In this document: one piece after another, positions 47,962 to 59,561 of the stretch
Numbering within the stretch: position 1 is the stretch's first letter
Layout: every line of letters begins with the position of its first letter
Source: Verrucomicrobiota bacterium
GTDB lineage: Bacteria > Verrucomicrobiota > Verrucomicrobiia > Limisphaerales > UBA11358
DNA: 64,000 bases
Direction: 5' to 3'
Assembly: GCA_028872915.1 (NCBI GenBank)
Contig: JAGWNY010000010.1
Location: 16,346 to 80,345, forward strand
Notes under the pieces: generated by a model
Told to the model about the DNA's origin: nothing
The model's database searches: none
Seen by the model: only the letters and a program-made list of their open reading frames with translations
Translations under genes and position numbers: made by a program

Positions 47962-49290
47962 GTGCGAACTTTTTACAACATTCTGTTCACGCTGTTTCTG
48001 GCGTTGTCGTCGCCGTATTATTTTCGGCGCATGTGGCGGCGCGGGAACTGGCGCGCCGGGTTCGGCGAACGGTTCGCGCGCTATGACGTCGCCCTCAAAC
48101 AGGCGCTGACCAACCGGCAGGTGCTCTGGCTCCACGCCGTCAGCGTGGGCGAAGTCAACCTTTGCACCCAGCTCATCCGCGCGCTCGAAATCCGCCTGCC
48201 CAACATCAAATTCGTCGTTTCAACCACCACCACCACCGGCATGGCCGAACTCAACCGCCATCTGCCCAGCCATATCAGTAAAATCTATTACCCCCTCGAT
48301 CGCCGCGATTACGTCCAGCGCGCGTTGGCGGTCATCCATCCGGAGACCGTGGTGCTGGTGGAGGCCGAAATCTGGCCAAATTTTTTGTGGTGTGCCCAAA
48401 ATGCCAAAATCCCCGTTTTCCTTGCCAATGCCCGCCTCTCCGAAAAATCGTACCGGGGCTATAATCGGTTCAAACTCCTCTTCGGCAATCTGTTTGCGTC
48501 GTTGGCGGGCGTCGGCGCCCAAAATGAAGCCGACGCCGCCCGGCTCCTGCAACTGGGATGCCGCCCCAAAGCGGTGCATGTGGTCGGAAACCTCAAATTT
48601 GACGCCGCCCGGCTCCACGAGCAACGGCGCTTGGACGTTCCGGCGCTGTTGCAGCGTATTGGAGTGCCTCCGGATGCCCCGATCCTGGTCGGCGGCAGCA
48701 CCCATAATGGCGAGGAAGCCATTCTCGCCGAAATTGTCCACCGCCTCCAACCCCGGTTTCCCGGCCTCTTCCTGGTCCTGGCGCCGCGCCACTTTGAGCG
48801 GAGTACAGAGGTGGGCCGCCAATTGCGGGAACGGGGCGTTACATTTGCCTATCGAACCGATGTGGTTCCCGGCTCAAGCCACGACCACGGCCCGGTGGAC
48901 TGCCTGCTGGTTAACACCACCGGCGAGTTGCGATTCTTCTATGAACGTGCGACTGTAGTATTCGTCGGAAAAAGCATGACGGCCCAGGGCGGCCAAAACC
49001 CGATTGAACCGGGAGCGTTGGGCCGGCCCATGGTATTTGGGCCGCACATGCAGAATTTTGCCGGTATTGCGCGCAGCTTCGTCGCGGCGGACGCCGCCAT
49101 CCAGGCCGCGGACCCGGATGCGCTGGAAAAAGCCATTGCCATGCTGCTGGCCAATGCGCCGTTGCGGTCGGAAATGGGCCGCAATGCCTTGCGCGTCGTG
49201 GCCGAAAATACCGGCGCGATTGATCGGACAGTCGAAATGATCCTGGAACAACTGAAAACACGCGGCGTGTTCATTGCGGAAAAAAAATAA
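47962..49290 (+). CDS. waaA: 3-deoxy-D-manno-octulosonic acid transferase
   Basis: RQVLWLHAVSVGEVNLCTQLIRAL; VLVEAEIWPNFLWCAQNAKIPVFLANARLSEKSYRGY; GQNPIEPGALGRPMVFGPHMQNF. Confidence 0.95.
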   Translation: MRTFYNILFTLFLALSSPYYFRRMWRRGNWRAGFGERFARYDVALKQALTNRQVLWLHAVSVGEVNLCTQLIRALEIRLPNIKFVVSTTTTTGMAELNRHLPSHISKIYYPLDRRDYVQRALAVIHPETVVLVEAEIWPNFLWCAQNAKIPVFLANARLSEKSYRGYNRFKLLFGNLFASLAGVGAQNEADAARLLQLGCRPKAVHVVGNLKFDAARLHEQRRLDVPALLQRIGVPPDAPILVGGSTHNGEEAILAEIVHRLQPRFPGLFLVLAPRHFERSTEVGRQLRERGVTFAYRTDVVPGSSHDHGPVDCLLVNTTGELRFFYERATVVFVGKSMTAQGGQNPIEPGALGRPMVFGPHMQNFAGIARSFVAADAAIQAADPDALEKAIAMLLANAPLRSEMGRNALRVVAENTGAIDRTVEMILEQLKTRGVFIAEKK

Positions 49291-49376
49291 AATTTTTTTG
49301 CGCTCGCAGCTTGACGAACATCGAATGACTTTTCATATTGCGCACTCCTCCGGCGCCGGCCGGAAATAAAAGCCGT

Positions 49377-51083
<1,707 letters not shown>

Positions 51084-51119
51084 CCCGGATTTGCCCCCTG
51101 CGGTGGAGAGGATCGGGAG

Positions 51120-52121
51120 TCACGCGTATCCGTTTGCCCGGAACCATTCCACCGCCTCCGTCAGCGCCTGTCGGGGCGGAGTTTGTGGCAGGCCCAGTTC
51201 CCGAATCGCTTTCGCCGGATTGAACCACATTTTGTACTTGGCCATCCGCACCCCGGCCAGCGGCGCGCGCGGCGGACGGCCGCTCAGCGCCGCCATCCCT
51301 TCCCCCGCGTAAGCCGCCGCCAGCGCAAGCCAATGCGGCGCTTTTATCCGGGGCCGCGGCACTCCGCTAATCTCTTCAAGCGCTCTCATCGTTTCTTCCA
51401 TCGTCCAATTGCCCTCCGCGTTTCCCAGTATGTACCGCTCGCCGCTTTTTCCACGCTCGGCCGCGAGGATATGGCCCGCTGCTACGTCGCGCACGTGTAC
51501 CCAATTCAGGCCGGTGTCCAGATACGCGGGCAGTCTGTGCCGGAGAAAATCCACGATCACCTGGCCCGTCGGCGTGGGTTTGATGTCGCCCGGCCCGACC
51601 GGCGCGCTGGGGTTCACGATCACCACCGGCAGCCCTTCGCCCGCCAATTCCAGCGCCACCTGTTCCGCCTGCCACTTCGACCGCTTGTAATGGTTGCTCA
51701 TTTGCGCTTCGGAAACCGGCGTGGACTCGTCGGTTGGCACGAGCACCCCGTTCCTTTTGCGTGGCAACCCGATGCATCCCACCGTGCTCGTGTAAACGAT
51801 GCGTGAACAACCGGCCGCCCCCGCTGCTCTCAACGCGTGGCGCGTTCCTTCCACGTTTGTCTGGTACATCGGGCGATAATCCCGCAGCCACAAATGGTAG
51901 CTCGCCGCGCAATGAAAACACCAATCGCAGCCTTTCATCCGCCGCGCCATTTCCTCCGGATTGCCCAGGTCGCCCGCCACCCGTTCCACGTCCGCCCCCG
52001 CCAGCCCCCGCTCATCGGCGCCGGCGCGCAGCAGCACCCTGACCTTGTGCCCCCGCCTCAACAATTCATGGACCAGGTTCGAGCCGATGAACCCGGACGC
52101 TCCTGTCACAAAACAGTTCAT
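51120..52121 (-). CDS. hpnA: Hopanoid-associated sugar epimerase-like (HpnA) NAD-dependent epimerase
   Basis: NCFVTGASGFIGSNLVHELLRRGHKVRVLLR; YKRSKWQAE; SAPVGPGDIKPTPTGQVIVDFL typical of HpnA. Confidence 0.78.
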   Translation of the reverse strand: MNCFVTGASGFIGSNLVHELLRRGHKVRVLLRAGADERGLAGADVERVAGDLGNPEEMARRMKGCDWCFHCAASYHLWLRDYRPMYQTNVEGTRHALRAAGAAGCSRIVYTSTVGCIGLPRKRNGVLVPTDESTPVSEAQMSNHYKRSKWQAEQVALELAGEGLPVVIVNPSAPVGPGDIKPTPTGQVIVDFLRHRLPAYLDTGLNWVHVRDVAAGHILAAERGKSGERYILGNAEGNWTMEETMRALEEISGVPRPRIKAPHWLALAAAYAGEGMAALSGRPPRAPLAGVRMAKYKMWFNPAKAIRELGLPQTPPRQALTEAVEWFRANGYA

Positions 52122-52174
52122 TCAAAAAGTTTGCGGCAGCCGGCTCTCGCGCGCGACAAAAAATTCATCGCGCC

Positions 52175-52630
52175 TTGACATGCCTCTCCAACCTGCAAAA
52201 ATGCCCGCGTCGTATGCAGTCAAAAGGCAGTTCGCCCAAAAAAGACCAGGCAAATTGTCCACGGGACCTGGACGTCAAAATCAGGTTCCTTGAGGGCATC
52301 GTCCGCCGCGACCCAAACTATGTGGACGCCTTGCAACTGCTCGGCGACCATTACACCCAGCGCGGGCGCTTCACCGAAGGCTTGAACGTGGACGAGCGCC
52401 TCGCGCGCCTCGAACCCCAAAACCCCGTCGTTTTCTATAACCTCGCCTGCAGCTATTCCCTTACCGGCCAGTTTGATCGCGCCGTGCTTGCCCTCGAACA
52501 GGCCTTCCGCCTGGGCTACAGGGATTTTGCATGGCTCTCCAAGGACCCCGATTTGAAGAGCCTCCGCGAACAGCCCGTTTACAGGGAAATCCAGAAAATG
52601 ATCCGCGGAATGAAAATCAAGGTCCGCTGA
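52175..52630 (+). CDS. TPR-containing protein
   Basis: IVRRDPNYVDALQLLGDHYTQRGRFTEGLNVDERLARLEPQNPVVFYNLACSYSLTGQFDRAVLALEQAFRLGY. Confidence 0.8.
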   Translation: MTCLSNLQKCPRRMQSKGSSPKKDQANCPRDLDVKIRFLEGIVRRDPNYVDALQLLGDHYTQRGRFTEGLNVDERLARLEPQNPVVFYNLACSYSLTGQFDRAVLALEQAFRLGYRDFAWLSKDPDLKSLREQPVYREIQKMIRGMKIKVR

Positions 52631-52761
52631 TCCGCTCCAAGGTGGGCGAACTCCCCATTTGCAATTGAATGGCCTCCGGCCAAATTGCGATTGTTGCAAG
52701 GGCCATGAAGTTGAACAGGCGCGGTGGATGCGACTCCGCAATCCATCGCCAAAGAGCCGTT

Positions 52762-53889
52762 ATGAACGTTACCGTCCACGGGCGGACGCGGCATTTTCGC
52801 ACCGTCACCTTTGATCGCGCGCGCAATGTTGTTTCATTGATTGAACAGCGATTGTTGCCGCATGAATTCAAAATTGTGACGGCGGCAAATTTCCGCGAAA
52901 CCGCCTCCGCCATCCGCGACATGGTTGTCCGCGGCGCCGGCGCCATTGGCGCCACCGCCGCCTACGGCCTGGCGCAAGGCGCGCTGGCTTTTCGTGGCGG
53001 CGGGTTGAAAACATTTTCCGCGCACCTGCGCCTGGTCCATCAGACCTTGAAAGCCGCCCGTCCCACCGCCGTGGACCCCGTCAACGCCATGAATCAGGTC
53101 CTGGATGTCATGCGCCGCGGCCGGACCGTTCAGGAGCGCCAGTTCCTGGGCCTTGCCGCCGCCGAGGAATTTGCCCGCGAAGACGTCCGCCACTGCGAAC
53201 GCATCGGCGCCTGCGGCGCGCCTCTCATCCGCAACGGAATGAACATCCTGACCCATTGTAACGCCGGATGGCTCGCCTTTGTGGATGTCGGCACGGCCAC
53301 CGCGCCCCTCTACGCCGCCCAGGCCGAAGGCAAAAAATTTCATGTCTTCTGCGACGAAACCCGGCCGCGCTCCCAGGGCGCCACCCTGACCGCCTGGGAA
53401 CTGGCCCAACAAAACGTCTCCCATGAAATTATCGCCGACAACGCCGCCGGCCACTTGATGCAGCGCGGCCTCGTGGACCTCGTCATCGTCGGCAGCGATC
53501 GCACCCTCGGCCGCACCGGTGAAGTGGCCAATAAAATCGGCACCTATACAAAGGCCGTCCTCGCCGCCCGCCACAAAATTCCGTTCTACGTCGCCATTCC
53601 GCTTTCCACGATAGATTGGAATTTGCGTTCCGGCATGGACATCCCGATTGAGGAGCGCGATGAAAGCGAAGTGTGCGGAGCCTGGGGCGTCATCGGAAAT
53701 GCAAAGTCCCACCGGCGCGCCTATCTGCGCGTCGCCAATCCATCCAGCCGCGCCCGCAATCCCGGATTCGACGTCACGCCGCCCGGCCTCATTACCGGCG
53801 TCATCACGCCCGCGGGCATCTTCAAACCCGGCGCGCTGTGGCGGCATCGCCACAAACTCGGCTTTTCAACCGCGCTTTCCAGCCCTTGA
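52762..53889 (+). CDS. mtnA: Methylthioribose-1-phosphate isomerase
   Basis: EIIADNAAGHLMQRGLVDLVIVGSDRTLGRTGEVANKIGTYTKAVLAARHKIPFYVAIPLSTID. Confidence 0.95.
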   Translation: MNVTVHGRTRHFRTVTFDRARNVVSLIEQRLLPHEFKIVTAANFRETASAIRDMVVRGAGAIGATAAYGLAQGALAFRGGGLKTFSAHLRLVHQTLKAARPTAVDPVNAMNQVLDVMRRGRTVQERQFLGLAAAEEFAREDVRHCERIGACGAPLIRNGMNILTHCNAGWLAFVDVGTATAPLYAAQAEGKKFHVFCDETRPRSQGATLTAWELAQQNVSHEIIADNAAGHLMQRGLVDLVIVGSDRTLGRTGEVANKIGTYTKAVLAARHKIPFYVAIPLSTIDWNLRSGMDIPIEERDESEVCGAWGVIGNAKSHRRAYLRVANPSSRARNPGFDVTPPGLITGVITPAGIFKPGALWRHRHKLGFSTALSSP

Positions 53890-55302
53890 CGCCGCTTCCC
53901 GCCGCGACAGCCGTTTCCCCCATCCGGCCAATTGCTTTGCGACTTCCTTGGCGCCGGGCGCGCCCGGCAGATTGCGCCTGGCCATGGCTGTCTTTAAATC
54001 GAACACCGACAGCGCGTCGCCATCCAGCGCCTCGTCCACCGATTGCAATTCAGACGGCGTGAGCGCGTCCAGCCGTTTGCCGAGTTTTTCCGCCAGCGCC
54101 ACAACCGCCCCGACAATATGGTGCGCCCGGCGAAAAGGCATTCCTTTGGCCGCCAAATAATCAGCAAGATCCGTCGCGAGCAATGCCGGGTCCGCGGCGC
54201 TCCGGGCGCACGCGGCGCTGTTCACCTCGACGCCCTCCAGCATGGCCGCCATGAGCCTGACCGTCGCGCGAACCGTGTCCGCCGAATCGAACAGCCGCTC
54301 CTTGTCCTCCTGCAAGTCCCGGTTATAGGCCATCGGCAGCCCTTTGAGCAGCGTCAGCAACGACACCAGATTGCCGGTCACGCGGCCCGTTTTTCCCCGC
54401 GCCAATTCAGCAATGTCCGGATTTCTCTTTTGCGGCATCAGCGACGAGCCTGTCGTGTAGGCGTCGGCGATCTTGATGAAATTGAATTCCGCCGCCGACC
54501 AAAGAACCAGGTCCTCCGCCAGCCGCGAGAGATGCACCGCCAGGAGCGCCGCCGCGGCGCAAAATTCCACCGCAAAATCCCGGTCGCTCACCGCGTCCAT
54601 GGAATTTTGCGTCAATTGAACCCGTCCGGCGCCGTCCACGAATCCCAGCCGCCGGGCCACAACGTCGCGCTGGAGCGGCAGCGTGCTGCCGGCGATGGCG
54701 CCGCTGCCCAGCGGACAAACGTTCAAGCGCGTCCGGCAATCCCGGAACCGCCCGCCGTCCCGCTCCAACATTTCGACGTACGCCAGCAGATGATGCGCCA
54801 GGTAAACCGGCTGCGCCCGCTGCAAATGCGTGTAGCCGGGAATCAGAACGTCCGCGTTCCGTTCGCCCAATGAAACCAGTGATCGCTGCAACGCCGCCAG
54901 GTCCGCGAGCAGCGCCGCGATTTCATCCCGCAGCCAGAGCCGCATATCCAGCGCCACCTGGTCGTTCCGCGACCGGCCCGTATGCAGCTTGGCCCCGGCG
55001 GGCGTCCGCCGCGTCAGCGCCGCCTCAATGTTCATGTGTACGTCCTCAAGCGCCGCGTTCCATTTGAATTTTCCCGCCGCAATTTCCGCCGCAATCGCAT
55101 CCAATCCGTGGAGTATGGCCCGCAATTCCCCTTCCGTGAGCACGCCGATTTTATGGAGCATCCCGGCATGGGCGATGGAACCCAGGATGTCGTGCCGCCA
55201 AAGACGCCAGTCAAAGGAAACGGATTGTGTAAACCGCGCCGCATCCGGGCTGGCCGCGCCGGCGAATCGTCCGCTGCGGGAAACGGTGGATGGTTTTTTC
55301 AT
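53866..55302 (-). CDS. argH: Argininosuccinate lyase
   Basis: VHMNIEAALTRRTPAGAKLHTGRSRNDQVALDMRLWLRDEI; TTGSSLMPQKRNPDIAELARGKTGRV; start trimmed to MKKPSTVSRSGRF. Confidence 0.95.
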   Translation of the reverse strand: MKKPSTVSRSGRFAGAASPDAARFTQSVSFDWRLWRHDILGSIAHAGMLHKIGVLTEGELRAILHGLDAIAAEIAAGKFKWNAALEDVHMNIEAALTRRTPAGAKLHTGRSRNDQVALDMRLWLRDEIAALLADLAALQRSLVSLGERNADVLIPGYTHLQRAQPVYLAHHLLAYVEMLERDGGRFRDCRTRLNVCPLGSGAIAGSTLPLQRDVVARRLGFVDGAGRVQLTQNSMDAVSDRDFAVEFCAAAALLAVHLSRLAEDLVLWSAAEFNFIKIADAYTTGSSLMPQKRNPDIAELARGKTGRVTGNLVSLLTLLKGLPMAYNRDLQEDKERLFDSADTVRATVRLMAAMLEGVEVNSAACARSAADPALLATDLADYLAAKGMPFRRAHHIVGAVVALAEKLGKRLDALTPSELQSVDEALDGDALSVFDLKTAMARRNLPGAPGAKEVAKQLAGWGKRLSRREAASRAGKRG

Positions 55303-55680
55303 GCGCCACGGCTTTATTAGCCCAAAGAACCGCCAACGCAAAGGCATTTTCTCATGCGCGATCCTTATCCCGTTCATCCTGTCTAAAAAAATTCCATTCA
55401 TCCGCGCCCATTGGCGAAGATTGGCGGTTGAAGGCATGGAAAAATTCGCTGCACACGCAATTAACTGCAAACCACTCAAAATGGCAAGGGTCGGCGGCAG
55501 GCGAGGGCGGCCCGGGCGGGTGGAAAGGATGTTTTTTGGCGTGAATGGGGCGGTCGGGCCTGCCCAACGAAGTGGCAACGGCCCGGACAGGCTGATGGTT
55601 TTGTTCATACCAGGCCCGAACCGTGCGGTTGGCGCGGTTGGTCCCGGCCAGGTTCCATCAAACCACGCGGATTCCAACGG

Positions 55681-55831
55681 CGCCACCGGCGTAATCCCGG
55701 ATTCCATCTTGCTCATACTACAACTCCATTAAACCACGGAACTGGAAGGCTATCCGCGAAAAGTCCAACGTCGCCACCGGCGTGATCCTGGATTCCATCT
55801 TGCTCATACTACAGTTGCATTAAACCACGGA
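55681..55831. repeat. Two 60-bp direct repeats, 91-bp spacing
   Basis: CGCCACCGGCGT(A/G)ATCC(C/T)GGATTCCATCTTGCTCATACTACA(ACTC/GTTG)CATTAAACCACGGA at 55681-55740 and 55772-55831. Confidence 0.9.
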
Positions 55832-55990
55832 TATGGGTGGAAGTCCATGAAAAGTTATTTAACTGGATTTATCGCGGAAGTCATTGCAAGGGAACGGGTT
55901 CCAAAAAGTTATCTAACTGATTTGGCCCAAGTTGAATAACTTTTCCGGTGAATCTCGATGCGAATACAGCGCACTTCACCCCCGAGGCGC

Positions 55991-56330
55991 GGAGAGAGAT
56001 TTTAGACAGGATGAACAGGATGAACAGGATGAAGAGCAAAGGCGGAACATTTCAGCCACGGATTTTGGGGAAAGCGGTGTCACGGCCACCGCAGTCCAAG
56101 ACGGCAGGCGGTTGCGCAAACGAATTTCACCACGGAGACACGGAGGGGCGGAGGGAGATTTTAGACAGGATGAACGGGATGGACAGGATGATTTCACCAC
56201 GGAGGGGCGGAGGGACGCGGTGTTGCTGGCGGGGCGCCAGCAACGGCGCCCGGGGGCGGGCGCGGTCCCGGGAGATCGCGGAGACACGGAGGGGCGGAGA
56301 GAGATTTTAGACAGGATGAAAAGGATTATC
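55991..56330. repeat. Degenerate interspersed repeats: GGAGAGAGATTTTAGACAGGATGAACAGGATGA / CACGGAGACACGGAGGGGCGGAG
   Basis: Three partial copies of GAGATTTTAGACAGGATGAA (about 55996, 56155, 56303) and repeated ACGGAGGGGCGGAG blocks. Confidence 0.9.
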
Positions 56331-56361
56331 AGATTGTCAGATTGCGGCAGGCGCGCCGGGT

Positions 56362-58065
56362 TTAATGCGTATCGGATTCGTGGCTAAAAATCATCTCTTC
56401 CGCAAGCAAATCGTAGTCGCCATGGCCAATGACTTTGACCGCCGCAAATTCGCCGATGGCCAATGGCCTTTTCGAGCGGACATAGACCCGCCCGTCAATG
56501 TCCGGGGCATCGGCCTCGCCGCGGGCCACCCAAACGGGGCCCGCGCCGCCCGGCGCGCGAGCCGCCTTGCCGGCGCGCAAAAAGCCGTGCTCCCAGGAGG
56601 CCGCGTTCGCCGCCCATTGTTTTTCATCCAACCGCCCTTCCACCAGAACCTTCAGCGCGCGCCCGACATGGGACTTCGAGACTTGCCGCGCCACTTTTCG
56701 TTGTTCGGCCATGGCCCGCTGGCGCCGCTCGCGCCGGATCGCTTCCGGTATCCGCCCGCTCATCGCGCCCGCGCGCGTTCCTTCTTCCCGCGAATACGCA
56801 AAAACGCCCAGCCGCTCAAATTTCGTTTCGCGGATAAAATCAAGAAGCGATTCAAAACAGGCCTCCGTCTCGCCGGGGAAACCGACGATGAAGGTGGTGC
56901 GCAGCGCGATGCCCGGAATCGCGGCCCGTATTTTTGCAATCAAGTCCACGATATATTGCCGGGACGTCTCGCGGCGCATCCGTTCGAGCATGTTGTCGTG
57001 AACGTGCTGGAGGGGCATGTCCACGTAACGCGCCACTTTTTTGCAGGCCGCGAGAGTGGCGATGAGTTCATCGGTCCAATGGGCGGGATGCGTGTAGAGC
57101 AGGCGTATCCAAAAATCACCTTCCAGGGCGTCCAATTGCCGCAGCAGCGTGCATATCGTTGTTGCTCCGGCGGGCAGCGCGCGGGCGGCGCGGGAAAACT
57201 TTTCCGGGGAGGAAACGGCGCGCGAATGGCCGGGCCGCAAGTCGAGGCCATAGTAGGTGGAGTCCTGGGAAATGAGCACGATTTCCTTCACGCCGCCGCC
57301 AAGGAGCGCCGTGGCCTCGGCAACCAAGTCATCCTGGGCGCGGCTGCGATGAGACCCGCGCATGCGCGGGATGATGCAAAAACTGCATGGATGGTTGCAG
57401 CCCTCGGCAATTTTCAGGTAGGCAAAATGTTTGGGCGTGAGGCGGAAACGGGGCGTGGCGAAATCAGGAATGAAAACGGGCCGCTGCGTCACTTCCAGCA
57501 GCGGTTCTTTCGCCGGCGGGCTATCATTTTGTTCGCCACGCGCTTTTCCCGCCCCCGCTTCCTCCTTGTCCAATTCGCCCAGCCGCCCCACGATGTCGTG
57601 TCGGTGCGGCTTTTGCCGTCCCGGCGCTTTTTCCTTCATCTTCCTGGCCCGCCGCGCCAGGGCGTCGCTGATGATTTCCGGCGCGCGGGCCACCTGGTCC
57701 ACTCCCATGAAGGCATCCACTTCGGGCAGAAGGGCGGGCAATTGGTCGCGAAACCGTTGCGGCAGGCAGCCGGCAACGATCACCGCCTGGCCGCGCCGTT
57801 GGGCGTCCCGCAGCGCGACCGATTCCAAAATGGCATCCACGCTTTCCTCCTGCGCCGGACCGATGAAAGAGCAGGTGTTGACGATGAGCGCGTCGGCCTC
57901 CGAGGGCTTATTAGTAATGACAAGGCCTTTTTCGAGCAATGCGCCGAGCATGATTTCGGCGTCCACCAGGTTTTTGGCGCAGCCCAGCGAAATGAGGCCC
58001 ACGGAAGCCGGGCGACTGCCCTTATTTCCGCCGGAGGGCCGGCGATTGGAACTGTTCTTCAACAC
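56362..58065 (-). CDS. rimO: Ribosomal protein S12 methylthiotransferase
   Basis: VGLISLGCAKNLVDAEIMLGAL; IAEGCNHPCSFCIIPRMRGSHRSR radical SAM motif; C-terminal TRAM-like domain. Confidence 0.95.
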   Translation of the reverse strand: MLKNSSNRRPSGGNKGSRPASVGLISLGCAKNLVDAEIMLGALLEKGLVITNKPSEADALIVNTCSFIGPAQEESVDAILESVALRDAQRRGQAVIVAGCLPQRFRDQLPALLPEVDAFMGVDQVARAPEIISDALARRARKMKEKAPGRQKPHRHDIVGRLGELDKEEAGAGKARGEQNDSPPAKEPLLEVTQRPVFIPDFATPRFRLTPKHFAYLKIAEGCNHPCSFCIIPRMRGSHRSRAQDDLVAEATALLGGGVKEIVLISQDSTYYGLDLRPGHSRAVSSPEKFSRAARALPAGATTICTLLRQLDALEGDFWIRLLYTHPAHWTDELIATLAACKKVARYVDMPLQHVHDNMLERMRRETSRQYIVDLIAKIRAAIPGIALRTTFIVGFPGETEACFESLLDFIRETKFERLGVFAYSREEGTRAGAMSGRIPEAIRRERRQRAMAEQRKVARQVSKSHVGRALKVLVEGRLDEKQWAANAASWEHGFLRAGKAARAPGGAGPVWVARGEADAPDIDGRVYVRSKRPLAIGEFAAVKVIGHGDYDLLAEEMIFSHESDTH

Positions 58066-58339
58066 AGGCGGGATATTTTAGCAGAGAATCAGATTGGCGC
58101 AATGGCGGGTGGTGTGGCAATGGGGCGTCGTATGTGAACGGAATGAAACGGTTGCGGTTTGGATTCCGCCGTCAACACGTTTGACAACGTCATCGACAAA
58201 AAGCAACTGCGTTTTCTCCAATGTTCAAAGAACTCAACGGCAGAGGCACGAACCTGCACATAAATCTCAAGGGCAAGGTCAAATGGATTGGCGACAGGAT
58301 TACCAGACCATGCGGAGTGGTCGGGGTGAGGTGAGGGAA

Positions 58340-59206
58340 TCAAAACTCCACGTCGCGGCAGCGCTGCTCCAACTGATAGCTGATTTGCTGGATGAGCTTA
58401 TCCGAAAGCTGCGCTGGTTCTTTGGAAATAAAACCAGCCACTTGTTTGCCGCTTAAAACTTTCACATCCGAATTGGCCTTGAGCGTCACATACCAGCCCG
58501 GCAACGCCACGATGGGCTGCGCCGTCACCCGCTCGCCGGTCGCCTTCGTCAGCAGGGCAGCCAGCCGCCGGGCATTTTGGCGGGCCTGCTCCGGCGCGTT
58601 CGCGTCATAGTTGCCGGAAGAGAACTGGATTTTGATGCCGTCAAATTCCGCCTTGTGATCCTCACCGGCTTTGCCCGGCCGTTTCGTGCGATATTTGGTT
58701 TCGATGGCAAACACGCCCGCCGGCCCCACGGCCACGTGGTCAATGTTCCATTTGCGGTCCCCTTTCTCGCAGGGAATGTCGTGAAAGATTTTATAGCCGG
58801 ACGGTATTAAACGCTGCAATTCCTCCGCCATTGCCTGCTCGCCGAGCAGTCCCATCCGATAGGAGCGAATGTTCCATAAAGTCCGCCACGCGAGGATGGT
58901 GCAGATTGCGGCTGCCGACCCGAACATGGTCAAATAAAGGATTCGCGCCGACAGATTGGCTGGCACAACTGACGCGAAAATGATTGCCAACGTCGAGAAA
59001 AGAAATGCTCCCGCGAACCAACCGTTAAAATTGTCGTTCAAATCCTCAAGCTTGCGTTGCAGGCTATAACCAGGTGGACGGAGCAACTTTTCCGAAAGCG
59101 GCTGGCGCTCGCCCCGCCGCTTCCGCCGCCAGCGTTCAAGGGAAACTGCAGCAAGGAGAATCAGCGCGGGAATACATCCGGCAGAAAGTAAAAGCGGTTG
59201 CTGCAT
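58340..59206 (-). CDS. NERD-domain protein with N-terminal TM segments
   Basis: LLGEQAMAEELQRLIPSGYKIFHDIPCEKGDRKWNIDHVAVGPAGVFAIETKYRTKR is a NERD signature; two hydrophobic stretches upstream. Confidence 0.85.
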   Translation of the reverse strand: MQQPLLLSAGCIPALILLAAVSLERWRRKRRGERQPLSEKLLRPPGYSLQRKLEDLNDNFNGWFAGAFLFSTLAIIFASVVPANLSARILYLTMFGSAAAICTILAWRTLWNIRSYRMGLLGEQAMAEELQRLIPSGYKIFHDIPCEKGDRKWNIDHVAVGPAGVFAIETKYRTKRPGKAGEDHKAEFDGIKIQFSSGNYDANAPEQARQNARRLAALLTKATGERVTAQPIVALPGWYVTLKANSDVKVLSGKQVAGFISKEPAQLSDKLIQQISYQLEQRCRDVEF

Positions 59207-59300
59207 GACAATCTAAGTTTTTGACGCTTTTTGAATTCGGCAAGCGCGAATTTCTTTGGCTTTGTTGCAAGGCATACTCCCAAACCCGAATTGGACCGGG

Positions 59301-59561
59301 TTACGGCGAGTTTACATTTGTCCCGGCTTGTTTCACTGGTGGAATAACCAGTGCCGGCGGGACTTGTTGTTGCGCACGCAAATTCTGAACGGTGACATCA
59401 ACTTCTGCTTTAAGAGCCTTATCTTCAGCGACAAGTGATTCTAAATTTGTGACAGCTCCAGAAACCTGACTTGCCAAGACGTCTACCTTGCCCTGTGCGA
59501 CCTCTGCTTTGCCTTGTGTTTCACTAGCTTTATTCCATGTTTCATACCCCCGAAATACGAG
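59301..59561 (-). other. In-frame 86-codon extension downstream of the TGA of the GMPK-DCD gene (not in ORF track)
   Basis: Manual translation after TGA at 59562-59564: LVFRGYETWNKASETQGKAEVAQGKVDVLASQVSGAVTNLESLVAEDKALKAEVDVTVQNLRAQQQVPPALVIPPVKQAGTNVNSP*; same frame, ends TAA at 59301-59303. Confidence 0.8.

Noticed and set aside
55948-56387. ORFs containing ILDRMNRMNRM / ETRRGGERF text
   Set aside because: These are translations of the degenerate non-coding repeats, not genes.
56365-58137. 590-aa + strand ORF
   Set aside because: Antisense shadow of rimO in GC-rich DNA; no recognisable domain, while the - strand frame is clearly RimO.
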